A stretch of 64,000 nt of DNA from Nibribacter ruber (GCF_009913235.1 NZ_CP047897.1:2541001-2605000); one strand, 5' to 3'; shown: positions 27,355 through 36,390, counted from the stretch's first letter. Notes: generated from the sequence alone by a model not told the origin. Translations and numbers: made by a program.

Positions 27355-28662
27355 TTAAGCTTCGGTGAGGTCAATGGCAAACGCGGTGATGCCGTCCTGC
27401 CCGGTCTGCAAGGAGAATTTGAACCCGTGCTGCAGCAATATTTCCCGAACCATGGTCAAGCCAATGCCCTGCCCGTTCACTTTGGTACTGAAGAAGGGTG
27501 AGAAGAGCTTTTCCTGCACCTCAGGGGAAATGGGTTTACCGTTGTCCTTAATAAGCAGCCGCGCCGGCGAGGCACTGGTCTGCACCTTCACCCAGCCACC
27601 GGGCTCAGTGGCTTCCAGTGCATTTTTGACTACGTTGATTAGGACCTGTTCCAGTTGTTGCACGTCTACGGCTACCATAGGAGATTCCTGGTCCAGATTC
27701 CATTGCCAAGTCACCTGTTTCTGCTCAAAGCTAGGCGCCATCAATCTATGAATGCCCTGCAACAATTCATGCAAATGAACCGGCCGTTTGACCGGCACGG
27801 GTATGCGTACCACGTTGGCAAAATTGGCCATGAAGCCCGCCAGGTTCTGGTTGCGGGTAATGCACACTTGCAAAGCCTCGTCAAAGTCTGGCTTGGTGTC
27901 TGCGTCCAGCTGAGGTGCGAAGTACTTGAATGAATTAAGAATGGAATTGACGGCGCCGATGGAATTGTTGATCTCATGACTCATCATTCTAATGAGTTTC
28001 TCATAAGCGTTGCGCTCCTTCTCCAGCAACTCCTGCGTAAGTTCTTCTATTAAGAGAAAGTACCTATGGTAGCCTCTATCCAAGAACCTGATTTTACGGC
28101 ACCGGTAGGTCTGGATGCCATTGGGCCTGATGACGCGTTGCTCGTCCTTAGGAATACTCTCCAAGGAATTTCCCCAATGGCCGGGCAGCTCGCCTAGCGC
28201 TTTGCCCACCACGTCTCTGCTGGAGGCCTGCAACAGTTGTGCGGCGGCGGGGTTCAAACCCGCCACGCGGTCATAAGTGTCTAATAGAATAATGCCAGAG
28301 GGCGAGGCTTCAATAAGGCGTTCCAGTAGAAAATGCTTCTCGGTTTGGGTCACGCGCTGCTGCCGCAACTCGTCCATCATCTGGTTATACACAGAAATGA
28401 GTTGGTCCACCTCTTGCTGGCCCGTCTCCATGAACTTGATGGAAAAATCGCGGTCTTTGATGGATTCCACGCCGGCGGCAATCAGGTGCATGGGCCGCAC
28501 GAAGGACAGGTACAACCGGTAGGTGAACACCAGACTGATGACAATCAAGGCCTCGGCCATCACAAAAAGCACCTTGTCATAGCGCAACAACTGCCAGGCC
28601 AGCACGCCCATGGCCAGGTACAGAACCGCTACCGTGAGGATGAACTTATTCCGCAGCGTCAT
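27355..28662 (-). CDS. NtrY-like membrane sensor histidine kinase
   Basis: 435 residues: two membrane helices (about 7-26 and 33-54), a HAMP-like linker (55-105), a PAS domain (about 112-210), a HisKA dimerisation helix with the phospho-accepting His229 in MMSHEINNS, and an HATPase domain with N box VVKNALEA, G boxes IKDNGKP and GQGIGLTMVREIL. The sequence resembles the NtrY group that pairs with sigma-54 activators. Its start overlaps the response-regulator gene by 17 bp, so the two form a coupled pair placed after an efflux operon. Confidence 0.93.
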   Translation of the reverse strand: MTLRNKFILTVAVLYLAMGVLAWQLLRYDKVLFVMAEALIVISLVFTYRLYLSFVRPMHLIAAGVESIKDRDFSIKFMETGQQEVDQLISVYNQMMDELRQQRVTQTEKHFLLERLIEASPSGIILLDTYDRVAGLNPAAAQLLQASSRDVVGKALGELPGHWGNSLESIPKDEQRVIRPNGIQTYRCRKIRFLDRGYHRYFLLIEELTQELLEKERNAYEKLIRMMSHEINNSIGAVNSILNSFKYFAPQLDADTKPDFDEALQVCITRNQNLAGFMANFANVVRIPVPVKRPVHLHELLQGIHRLMAPSFEQKQVTWQWNLDQESPMVAVDVQQLEQVLINVVKNALEATEPGGWVKVQTSASPARLLIKDNGKPISPEVQEKLFSPFFSTKVNGQGIGLTMVREILLQHGFKFSLQTGQDGITAFAIDLTEA

Positions 28663-30028
28663 ACGGAATGTTGAATTTCTCCAGCCTTCTATACAAAGAA
28701 CCTCGGCTCACGCCCAAGGCCTTAGCCACTTTGCTCACGTTGTTATTATAATGCGCCATGGACTTTTTGATCATGCTGGCTTCCAGCTCATCTAAGGTCA
28801 TAGCGCCCACAGACGGTAAGGCTTTATCCTCCTGCTTGCGCAGGCCGCCCTGTAGCTGGTTCATGAAATCATCTTCGGTGAGCAGGCTCTTGCCAGACAC
28901 TAGCACGGTCCGTTCCACCAGATTCTTGAGCTCCCGTATGTTGCCGGGCAAAGGCTGTTCCTTGAGCCAGGTCAAGGCTTTGGCGCTTACTTCTAGTTCT
29001 TGCTTATGGTAGGTCTTCTTGAGGTTATTGACAAAGTGCTGCACTAGCAAGGGAATGTCCTGTGGACGTTCGCGAAGAGCGGGTAGGCGTACCGTGATTA
29101 AGTTAATTCTGTAATAAAGGTCCTCTCTGAACTTACCTTCCAAGACCATCTCGCGCAGGTCGCGGTTGGTGGCGCAGATGACGCGTATGTCCAGATTGCG
29201 GGAGCGGCTATCGCCTAAGACTTCATAGGTACGGTCCTGGAGCACGCGCAAGAGTTTCACTTGGCTGCTCATGTCCAGTTCGCCAATCTCATCCAGGAAA
29301 ATGGTGCCTTTGTTGGCCATCTCAAAACGGCCCACGCGATCGGCTTTGGCGTCTGTGAACGCGCCGCGGCGGTGCCCGAACATCTCACTCTCAAACAAAC
29401 TCGCTGAAATACCGCCTAAGTTAACCTTCACGAAAGGGGCTTTAGCACGATGGCTGTTTTTATGAATGGCCTCGGCAATGAGCTCTTTCCCCGTGCCGCT
29501 TTCGCCCTCAATTAAGATAGACGCGTCTGTGGCACTGATCTGGCCAACGTTGCGCAGCACTTGTAACAAACCCGCATCTTCGCCCACAATCATGGAGAAG
29601 TCATAGAGCTCGTCCAGTTTTTTTCGGGTGAGTTTATCGGTGGCGGCTTCGCGGGCGGGTAGGGACAAATCAATCGCCGTCTGGACAGCCTGCAGCAGGT
29701 AGTCGTTGTTCCAGGGTTTGGTAATGAAATCGGCGGCGCCGGCTTTAATGCCCTCTACGGCCAGGTTGATGGATCCCCAACCGGTAATCAAAATCACCGG
29801 AATGGCGGGGTAGAGTTCTTTCAGTTGCCCTAAGAGTTGCAAGCCGTCCTCCCCGGTGGTTTCCATGGAGAAGTTCATGTCCATGAGCACCAACTGAGGA
29901 CGGTGCTTGACTGCGGCCTCTAAGGCCTCAGGCTGATTGGTGGCTTGTACGGTCGTGTAACCGGCCTGCTTGAGGAGCAGACTTAGAGAGGCCCGAACGG
30001 CAACGTCATCGTCTATAATAAGGATCAT
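28646..30028 (-). CDS. NtrC-type sigma-54-dependent response regulator
   Basis: 460 residues from the ATG at 30028; an upstream open frame to 30133 runs through a palindrome copy and is discarded. Receiver domain with IDDD at 5-8 and phospho-acceptor Asp50 in LVLMDMNF; AAA+ domain with Walker A GESGTGKE at 175-182 and Walker B GTIFLDEIGEL; Fis-type helix-turn-helix at the C-terminus (NNVSKVAKALGVSRGSLYRRL). The sigma-54 contact loop reads GAFTDA (222-227) instead of GAFTGA. It probably activates the efflux operon from the site at 36305-36322. Confidence 0.94.
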   Translation of the reverse strand: MILIIDDDVAVRASLSLLLKQAGYTTVQATNQPEALEAAVKHRPQLVLMDMNFSMETTGEDGLQLLGQLKELYPAIPVILITGWGSINLAVEGIKAGAADFITKPWNNDYLLQAVQTAIDLSLPAREAATDKLTRKKLDELYDFSMIVGEDAGLLQVLRNVGQISATDASILIEGESGTGKELIAEAIHKNSHRAKAPFVKVNLGGISASLFESEMFGHRRGAFTDAKADRVGRFEMANKGTIFLDEIGELDMSSQVKLLRVLQDRTYEVLGDSRSRNLDIRVICATNRDLREMVLEGKFREDLYYRINLITVRLPALRERPQDIPLLVQHFVNNLKKTYHKQELEVSAKALTWLKEQPLPGNIRELKNLVERTVLVSGKSLLTEDDFMNQLQGGLRKQEDKALPSVGAMTLDELEASMIKKSMAHYNNNVSKVAKALGVSRGSLYRRLEKFNIPYDAAE

Positions 30029-30057
30029 GGTTCTTTGGAGCGGGTAAGTGAAGGTAG

Positions 30058-30095
30058 CGTTTTTAAGCCGTTTTCTGAAAAACAGGCCAAAAACG
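30058..30095. repeat. 38-bp intergenic palindrome, copy 9
   Basis: Five mismatched pairs, centre TG. 29 bp upstream of the response-regulator ATG. Confidence 0.85.
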
Positions 30096-30110
30096 GAATC
30101 TATATTTAAA

Positions 30111-30138
30111 CTGGCGCGAGTCTGAAGACTCACGCCAG
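30111..30138. repeat. 28-bp hairpin, CTGGCGCGAGTCT family
   Basis: Arms CTGGCGCGAGTCT and AGACTCACGCCAG around GA, one mismatch. It lies between palindrome copies 9 and 10. A related imperfect hairpin is at 41237-41265. Confidence 0.8.
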
Positions 30139-30147
30139 TTGGTTTTT

Positions 30148-30185
30148 CGTTTTTGGCCTGTTTTCTGGAAAACAGGCCAAAAACG
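30148..30185. repeat. 38-bp intergenic palindrome, copy 10 (perfect)
   Basis: Fully symmetric: left arm CGTTTTTGGCCTGTTTTC, centre TG, exact reverse complement on the right. I use it as the reference form. 41 bp beyond the stop of the permease gene. Confidence 0.98.
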
Positions 30186-30226
30186 CAGGAGCGTAGTTCC
30201 CCCTCTCAACTGGAGAGGGGCTGGCC

Positions 30227-31408
30227 CTACTCTTCATGCAAGGCCACGGCCGGCTGTATGCCAGAGGCCTGGCGGCTAGGGTACAGGGCGCACAAGGCGG
30301 TGAGCAGGAAGATGAAGAGGCCCGCCAAGACAATGCCTTGCCAGTAAATCTCACTAGACACCTGAAACACATCCAACAACGGAAACTGCACGGCCAGCAA
30401 CAAGCCCAGCACTACGCCAAAGAAAGCCAGCACTATTACTTCGCCTACAAACTGGGTTCTGATCTGGCGGGTAGTAGCACCCATGGCGCGGCGCAATCCA
30501 ATCTCGCCGGTGCGCTTGTTGATGTTGTACCACAGCACGCCAAACAGTCCCAAGGCCACGTTGAACACCAGAAACCCGCACACCACGGCCAGAGCAATCA
30601 AAGGCACCAACGTGAAATTGGCCTTGTTCTGGCGCATCTTCTCCAGGGTAGAAACATCCATGGTCCAGCCTTTGGCAATCTGCCCCAGCTCGCGCATCAT
30701 CTTTTCTTCAAATTCTACGCCCGTACCCGGCTTCACTTTTATCAAGAGACTGTTCCAGCGCCATTCGTTGTTCTTCTGACGGTCAATGCGGGTAAAGAAC
30801 GCTCCGTCTTCGGCGCTATATTCACTGGAGGCCCTGAAATAATCCGTCACGCCAATCACTTGGTACTGCACAGAGTCATTCATAGGAATCACTTTCCCAA
30901 TAGGGTCCACGTCATGGAACAAGTCTTGCTGCAGCTTGCGGTTAATCACAATGGGCTGGCGCAGAGAGGTCCCGTCCTGCGGCCCGAACCAGCGGCCCTG
31001 CACCACTTTTAGTCCCATCACGTCTTTATACTCATCTTCTACGTCATACTGGTTAGCGTCATAATCTTTGACGTTGCCATAGGCAAGCCGGTTGTTCATA
31101 GAAGAGAAAGAAAACGGGGCGTTGCTGCTTGAGAAGGCCGCATGTTCCACCTCGGGGAAGCTGCGCACCCGTTGCATGATCTGCTCCTGGGTCTGGGCGT
31201 TCTGGGCCGCAGAATCTGACCGGGTCTCCAGAGAAAGTAACCAGACGTTGTCATAGGCAAAGCCCAGCGGCTTCTGGTAATTGTGGTAATTGTAGAGCCC
31301 GAAGCTGATCACCCCAAACAGCACCAGAAAGGAGAAGAATATTTCAGAAATCAGAAGGAAGTTACTTTTCTTCCGGTTCCAGATTAGTTTAAACAGATGG
31401 CGTATCAT
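30227..31408 (-). CDS. FtsX/MacB-type ABC transporter permease (second)
   Basis: 393 residues with the MacB-like layout: N-terminal membrane helix (about 18-40), a large periplasmic domain (about 45-275), and three C-terminal helices (about 278-304, 330-353, 360-380). The motif GEIGLRRAMGATTRQIRTQF on the cytoplasmic loop is typical of FtsX-type permeases. It overlaps the upstream permease gene by 4 bp. With the ATPase at 32657-33349, the adaptor and the TolC-like channel it would build a tripartite efflux pump; substrate unknown. Confidence 0.9.
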   Translation of the reverse strand: MIRHLFKLIWNRKKSNFLLISEIFFSFLVLFGVISFGLYNYHNYQKPLGFAYDNVWLLSLETRSDSAAQNAQTQEQIMQRVRSFPEVEHAAFSSSNAPFSFSSMNNRLAYGNVKDYDANQYDVEDEYKDVMGLKVVQGRWFGPQDGTSLRQPIVINRKLQQDLFHDVDPIGKVIPMNDSVQYQVIGVTDYFRASSEYSAEDGAFFTRIDRQKNNEWRWNSLLIKVKPGTGVEFEEKMMRELGQIAKGWTMDVSTLEKMRQNKANFTLVPLIALAVVCGFLVFNVALGLFGVLWYNINKRTGEIGLRRAMGATTRQIRTQFVGEVIVLAFFGVVLGLLLAVQFPLLDVFQVSSEIYWQGIVLAGLFIFLLTALCALYPSRQASGIQPAVALHEE

Positions 31409-32646
31409 TTTGTACCTCCTCTTAGTGCCTCAACGGCGTTTAAGCGTGACATTTTATAAGCAGGGTAAACCCCAGAAATCAGCCCGAACACCAGGCACAG
31501 CAGAATACCCCAGGCAAACACTCTTATGTTCAACCCCAGGTCTGCATAGACAATAATGCCGCTGTTATTAATAAGGTGCATAACACCCAAAGAAAGCACC
31601 AGCCCCAGTAAACCGCCAATCAAGGTCAGGAACACGTTCTCCACCACAAACTGGCCAATAATCACCTTAGACGATGCACCAAAGGCTTTTCTCACGCCAA
31701 TTTCTGAGGACCGCTCCATGATGCGACTGATATTGATGTTGACCAGGTTGATGGTAGGCAACAGCATGAACAAAAAGGCCGCCAAAGCCAGCAAGGTGTA
31801 GAACAAGCCAATCTTAGAGTCCTGGCCTCTGCCCAGGGCACTGCGGGCGAAGAACTCCAGAATAGTGTCCGGGAAAGAAAACAGTTGAGACACTTCCTTG
31901 GGGTTTTTAATCTCTACCTGGGTCATCATGTGGGCATATTCGTCCTTGATTTTAGGCAGGTCACCCGCGGTTTTGGCCTGGATGATGCCCATGAATGTAC
32001 CGCGCAGCCCATCGTTCTTAAACTCATTCTGCCGCAACGTGATAGGCACCCACACATCTGCGTAAGAGTTAAGTCTCAACACCGGCACGTCTTTCACCAC
32101 GCCCACTACCTTGTAGGTGACTTGGTTGACCACAATGTCCTGGCCAATGGCGGCGGCATCCCCGAAGTACTTTTTGCGGGTATTCTGGTTGATGACCGCC
32201 ACATGGCTGGCATTGGCTACTTCCTGCTCATTGAAGGCGCGGCCTTCCAGGAACTCAAAGTCCAGAATCTCCCAGAAGGCCCGGTCTGTGTGTTTCAGGT
32301 CCAGGGCCAGCTTCTGGTTGTTCACATAGCTGTTCACCATGTTGAACACAGAGCTGATGGAGACTTTTTCCGGGGTCGGGAGGCTTTTCACGTAATGGTC
32401 CAGGAAATAATAACTGGGGGGACCGCTGGTGTTGTAGCCTTCTTCGCCCTGTTCCCGCATCATGTTCACAAACAGCAAACGATCTGTATCACGCTCTGGC
32501 ATTTGCGGACCGAAGGCATGGTCAAACAATGAAGTCACCACCATCAACACCATCAAGGTAAAGCTGATGCCAAAAAGGCTGATGAAGGTGAAGAACTTGC
32601 GCCGTTGCAAGACCTTCCAGGCAATTTTTATGTAGTTCTTTAACAT
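31405..32646 (-). CDS. FtsX/MacB-type ABC transporter permease (first)
   Basis: 413 residues from the ATG at 32646 (MLKNYIKIAWKVLQRRKFF, the usual start of this family); an in-frame ATG at 32751 would overlap the ATPase gene and is rejected. One N-terminal helix, a large periplasmic domain, and three C-terminal helices, with SSEIGVRKAFGASSKVIIGQF as the FtsX-type loop. 10 bp downstream of the ATPase gene and overlapping the next permease by 4 bp. Two different permeases suggest a heterodimeric pump. Confidence 0.9.
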   Translation of the reverse strand: MLKNYIKIAWKVLQRRKFFTFISLFGISFTLMVLMVVTSLFDHAFGPQMPERDTDRLLFVNMMREQGEEGYNTSGPPSYYFLDHYVKSLPTPEKVSISSVFNMVNSYVNNQKLALDLKHTDRAFWEILDFEFLEGRAFNEQEVANASHVAVINQNTRKKYFGDAAAIGQDIVVNQVTYKVVGVVKDVPVLRLNSYADVWVPITLRQNEFKNDGLRGTFMGIIQAKTAGDLPKIKDEYAHMMTQVEIKNPKEVSQLFSFPDTILEFFARSALGRGQDSKIGLFYTLLALAAFLFMLLPTINLVNINISRIMERSSEIGVRKAFGASSKVIIGQFVVENVFLTLIGGLLGLVLSLGVMHLINNSGIIVYADLGLNIRVFAWGILLCLVFGLISGVYPAYKMSRLNAVEALRGGTK

Positions 32647-32656
32647 GGCCGTGGTC

Positions 32657-33349
32657 TTAAATCTGGGCTTCCAATACCAATGAATCTGCCACCTGCTGGC
32701 CGTCAAAGAACCTGATGAGACGGCTGGTCTTGTGGGCCATGTGCTCATCATGCGTCACCATAACAATAGTGGTGCCTTCTTCTTTGTTGAGTCTTAGCAG
32801 GATGTCCATAATCTCCTCGCCCATCACGCTGTCCAGGTTACCAGTAGGCTCATCTGCCAGGATAATCTCGGGGTTACCAGCTAGCGCTCTTGCAATGGCC
32901 ACACGCTGGCGCTGACCACCTGACAGTTGGCTAGGAAAGTGACGAGTACGAGTGCTCAATCCAACTTTCTCCAAGGCTTCCAACGCACGTTTGCGGCGCT
33001 CTGAGCCAGAAATATTGCGGTACAGCAGAGGCAACTCCACGTTGTCCACCACAGATAGGTCATGAATGAGATGGTAACTCTGAAAGACGAAGCCTATTTT
33101 CTCATTCCGGAGCTTGGCCAGTTGCTTGTCTGAATGCGTTTTCACGGGAAGGCCGTCAATGCTTACCTGGCCGGCAGAAGGCTCATCCAGCAGGCCCATG
33201 ATGTTGAGCAGGGTGGACTTTCCGCAACCCGAGGGGCCCATGATGGATACAAACTCGCCGCGTTCCACGTGCATGTTCACGCAGTTGAGGGCTACCGTCT
33301 CTATGGTCTTGGTGCGGTAGACTTTTTCAATGTTAGATAACTGGATCAT
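32657..33349 (-). CDS. MacB/LolD-type ABC transporter ATP-binding protein
   Basis: 230 residues with all ABC motifs: Walker A GPSGCGKST at 38-46, signature LSGGQRQRVAIARAL, Walker B IILADEPTGNLDS and the switch histidine in VMVTHDEHMA. Most like the MacB/LolD/FtsE group that powers mechanotransmission pumps. It precedes the two permease genes and follows the TolC-like gene by 124 bp; that gap contains palindrome copy 11. Confidence 0.93.
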   Translation of the reverse strand: MIQLSNIEKVYRTKTIETVALNCVNMHVERGEFVSIMGPSGCGKSTLLNIMGLLDEPSAGQVSIDGLPVKTHSDKQLAKLRNEKIGFVFQSYHLIHDLSVVDNVELPLLYRNISGSERRKRALEALEKVGLSTRTRHFPSQLSGGQRQRVAIARALAGNPEIILADEPTGNLDSVMGEEIMDILLRLNKEEGTTIVMVTHDEHMAHKTSRLIRFFDGQQVADSLVLEAQI

Positions 33350-33433
33350 AGTCTTTAATGTGCTAAAGTGCTAATTTCTAATTGTACTATTTTCTTCTTC
33401 ATCGCCTGTTGAACAAGGCGCAATAGGTACTGT

Positions 33434-33472
33434 CGTTTTTGGCCTGATTTCCGGAAAAGAGGCAAAAAAACG
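33434..33472. repeat. 38-bp intergenic palindrome, copy 11 (39 bp)
   Basis: One extra A in the right-hand A run, centre CG. It ends 1 bp before the TolC-like gene's stop codon on the minus strand, inside a single transcription unit. Confidence 0.9.
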
Positions 33473-33473
33473 A

Positions 33474-34949
33474 TTACTCATTGGCCAGCAAGGGCTGACC
33501 GCGTTCAAAGTCATATAAAGTAAGCGCCCGCAGGCGGTAATAAGCTACCCAGAAATCCTGCAGGGCCGAGATAAAAGCCCGGCGGGCCTGGTCTTTTTCC
33601 TGCAAAGCAATGTTCAAATCTGTAATGCTGATGCGGCCCACCAGAAACGTGGCCTTGGTGATGTCGTAGCGTTCCTGGCCAATAGAGTCTGCGGCGGCGG
33701 TGATTTTGAGGCGCTCCTGAAGTAGTTCTATCTGGTTTACCTGCGTCAGGACGCTCTGTTCAAAGGCCGTCTGTTCCTGCTCTACCGTGTATTGGGTAAG
33801 TTGCAGTTTGGCCTGCGCCGTTTTCACTCTCCCTTTCTGCTGACCCCAATCTACAATAGGAAGACTGAACCCTACTGTTACCTGCTGTTGGTTTTCTGGG
33901 CTGCTGAAGCTTTCTGTAATGTTGCGCGCGCTTTTAGAAAGGCCATAGGTAGCGTATAGATTGGCATTGAAGCCACCGTTGCCCCTAGCAGCCGCCACGT
34001 CCTGCTGGGCCTGCAACACCTTCCGCTGGAACTGGAAGTGCTCCTTGCGGTTCTGGCGCGCCTGGTCCAGCGCCGCTTGTTCTTCTACCTGCAGTTCGGG
34101 TACTTCCTGCGGCGCCATTACGGTAACTTTCTCTCCCTGAGGCAAACCCACATAAGCGGCAAACTGCATGGTGGCGGTCTTCAGCTCAGTGGCGGCCTGG
34201 GCCTGGGCCATTTGGGCGTTCATGAGGCTCAGCTTCAGTTGCAGCAACTCATTGCGGGACAGTCTGCCTAATCTGTATTTCTCTTCGGCCACTTTGAACA
34301 GCGCCTGGTTGTTGGTCACGTTCTTGGAGGCAATCTCATGGTTCACCTGTTGCAACAACACCTCAAAGAAGCGTTGGGTGGCGGTAGTGGCCAGTGTCTC
34401 GCGGTCTTCCACATACTGGCGCTCGGCCTCCTGGTAGCGCAGTGGCTCAATCTTTTTATCCCAGGCCAGGCCATTGTAGCCAAACAGCGGCTGGTTGATG
34501 CCAAAGATGGCCGGGAACGAATTATAGTTTCTGATGCCGCGGTTAAAGTCATCGAAGCGCTGGGTAAGGGAGGTCACAAACACTTCGCCCCCGGTCAACC
34601 CAATAGACTGACTCACCGACAACGCCATGTCTGAGTTACTGATGGACACCGCCCGGTATTCTGTGGTCCCGTCTGGTTGTTCTACCGCCTTATTGGTTCT
34701 ACTGAAGTCTGGCAACGTACCTTTTAAGATAAGCTGCGGACGGTAGTTGGACTTGAACGTGCGGTACTGCCAGTAGCTGCTGGTTTTGTTGGTCACGGCC
34801 TGTTTGGCCGCAATAGAAGAGGACAAAGCCAGATCAATGGTTTCTTGCAGCGTGAGTTGGCGGCCCACCGACGAAACCGTCTGCTGAGCGTAGGCTCCAG
34901 GCGCCAGGGTCACTAAGCCCAACACTATATAATATAGAGTCTTTTTCAT
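33474..34949 (-). CDS. TolC-family outer-membrane efflux channel protein
   Basis: 491 residues with a signal peptide (cleavage near YA-Q, residue 21) and two tandem TolC/OEP halves, rich in Gln/Ala/Leu coiled-coil helices (for example RLSRNELLQLKLSLMNAQMA and RISITDLNIALQEKDQARR at corresponding places in the two halves). Forms the outer-membrane exit duct for the efflux pump. 8 bp downstream of the adaptor gene. Confidence 0.93.
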   Translation of the reverse strand: MKKTLYYIVLGLVTLAPGAYAQQTVSSVGRQLTLQETIDLALSSSIAAKQAVTNKTSSYWQYRTFKSNYRPQLILKGTLPDFSRTNKAVEQPDGTTEYRAVSISNSDMALSVSQSIGLTGGEVFVTSLTQRFDDFNRGIRNYNSFPAIFGINQPLFGYNGLAWDKKIEPLRYQEAERQYVEDRETLATTATQRFFEVLLQQVNHEIASKNVTNNQALFKVAEEKYRLGRLSRNELLQLKLSLMNAQMAQAQAATELKTATMQFAAYVGLPQGEKVTVMAPQEVPELQVEEQAALDQARQNRKEHFQFQRKVLQAQQDVAAARGNGGFNANLYATYGLSKSARNITESFSSPENQQQVTVGFSLPIVDWGQQKGRVKTAQAKLQLTQYTVEQEQTAFEQSVLTQVNQIELLQERLKITAAADSIGQERYDITKATFLVGRISITDLNIALQEKDQARRAFISALQDFWVAYYRLRALTLYDFERGQPLLANE

Positions 34950-34957
34950 GGCGCAGC

Positions 34958-36208
34958 CTAATTATTGGTGAGGTGAAGTTCCTCTAAGTGCGCGTACTCC
35001 TTGGTGTTAGAGAGAATGATCTGCTCACCGGCGGCAATGTCTCCTTGCAGTTCCACGAAGTCAAAGTTGCTAGCCCCGGTTTTGAGCGTGCGCCTAATGG
35101 CTTTATCTCCCTGCACTACAAACACGGCCTGCTCTTTGGCGCCTGTATAGAAAGGGCCGTTCTTCACCCGCAGCACATTGGGCCTAAAATCTGTGAGCAC
35201 AAACACTTCTACCCGCAGGTTAGAGCGCAAGGCCTGGTGGTTTTTCTCTTGCAGGCGCACATAAAAGGTGATGATGCCGTTCTCTACCTTGGGCTGAATG
35301 TTGGCAATCTCGCCGCGCAAATCTGTGTTGTTGATGCGCACGGTTACAGGTCCGTCCACTTTCAACTGCTCAGCATAGGTATCTGAGATGGTGGCTTTTA
35401 TTTTAAAGCTGCTGAGGTCGGCTACGCGGGCAAGTGGTTCGCCGGCGTTTATGGTGGCGCCAATCTCTTCATTCACCCAGGTCACCACGCCTTTGCGGGA
35501 AGCCTTCACATCTGCTTGGTCTAGCTGGCGCTGTAGTTGGCCAATGTCTCGACGTTTCATCTCCAGCTCAAAACCCACGTCTTTCATGCCGATGCGGGCG
35601 GCCTCCTGCTCATCTTTGATTTGGCGTTGCAGTTGGGTCAGTTCCAATGAGGCTACTTTCAAATCAAGCTCGGCTTTTTTGACGTTCTCCTTGGTACCGC
35701 CGCCAATAGAAAGTAGATATTGTTCATCTGCAAGCGCGGCCTGCAGGCTTTTCACGCGCACTTCCTGCACAGCATAGCGCGAACGGAGCTGGTTCACGTT
35801 TTTGCGGAGGTCATTTTCTACCTGGGCGGTTTTGTTTTGCTTAAGCTGCTGCTCGTCTCTGAGTTTTTCAAAGGAAGTTTGGGCCAGTTGCTTGTCTAAT
35901 TGTAACAGGGACTCGCCAGCGGTAACCTGGTCGCCGGGGGTATGCAAGACGCGCTCAATCTTGGCTTGGATGGGGCTGGTGATGACTTCTTCGTTCTCAG
36001 GCACCACAGTACCGGTTGCAGTCAATGATGCTTCCACGGCGCCCACCTCCACCGTGGCAAACCGAAGGTCAGACTTGGCCACTCTGGTCTCCAACAGCAT
36101 CCGGAAACCCACCACGGCCAGTAGCACAATGACCATCACTCCACCAATGAGCCAGATTTGGCGGCGCCTGGCTTGCTGAACAACGGTTTGGGGTAATTCT
36201 CTATCCAT
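34958..36208 (-). CDS. HlyD/RND-type periplasmic adaptor (membrane fusion) protein
   Basis: 416 residues from the ATG at 36208. This start is chosen because the frame's upstream ATG at 36292 lies above the likely sigma-54 promoter (36238-36253). One membrane anchor (about residues 20-41), a barrel-sandwich/lipoyl-like domain (VVPENEEVITSPIQAKIERVLHTPG is the first half), a long coiled-coil hairpin (about 115-230), and beta-barrel domains. First gene of the efflux operon adaptor-channel-ATPase-permease-permease. Confidence 0.92.
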   Translation of the reverse strand: MDRELPQTVVQQARRRQIWLIGGVMVIVLLAVVGFRMLLETRVAKSDLRFATVEVGAVEASLTATGTVVPENEEVITSPIQAKIERVLHTPGDQVTAGESLLQLDKQLAQTSFEKLRDEQQLKQNKTAQVENDLRKNVNQLRSRYAVQEVRVKSLQAALADEQYLLSIGGGTKENVKKAELDLKVASLELTQLQRQIKDEQEAARIGMKDVGFELEMKRRDIGQLQRQLDQADVKASRKGVVTWVNEEIGATINAGEPLARVADLSSFKIKATISDTYAEQLKVDGPVTVRINNTDLRGEIANIQPKVENGIITFYVRLQEKNHQALRSNLRVEVFVLTDFRPNVLRVKNGPFYTGAKEQAVFVVQGDKAIRRTLKTGASNFDFVELQGDIAAGEQIILSNTKEYAHLEELHLTNN

Positions 36209-36237
36209 TTTCTTGAAGGTTTCTTGCCTTCCCCTAT

Positions 36238-36253
36238 CCAAGCCGCGTGCCAA
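36238..36253 (-). promoter_or_regulatory. Sigma-54 (-24/-12) promoter of the efflux operon
   Basis: On the minus strand: TTGGCACG, four bases, TTGG. This matches the -24/-12 consensus (TGGCACG-N4-TTGC) except that the -12 base is G instead of C. Predicted transcription would begin near 36226, 18 bp before the adaptor ATG. The operon contains its own NtrC-type activator gene, which strengthens the call. Confidence 0.7.
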
Positions 36254-36304
36254 ATTATATATTATTGATTCACAACTATTTACAGCGGTCATAAAGTAGA
36301 CCCA

Positions 36305-36322
36305 CTGTCCAGTATTGGACAG
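36305..36322. promoter_or_regulatory. Inverted-repeat activator site for the NtrC-type regulator
   Basis: CTGTCCA-GTAT-TGGACAG, a perfect 7-bp inverted repeat centred about 87 bp upstream of the predicted sigma-54 start, the usual place for an enhancer-binding protein. A second small palindrome, CTGGTCCAG, is at 36324-36332. Confidence 0.6.
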
Positions 36323-36390
36323 TCTGGTCCAGTTGTGGTCAAGTATGCAGAGTTATTTAGGTAAACTTTCAAGCGGAGAATATTCCTTTT

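Noticed and set aside
30029-30133. N-terminal extension of the response regulator and other short open frames containing peptides like ACFxENRPKT
   Set aside because: This peptide is simply the palindrome read in its open frame; it recurs in many short spurious frames on both strands.
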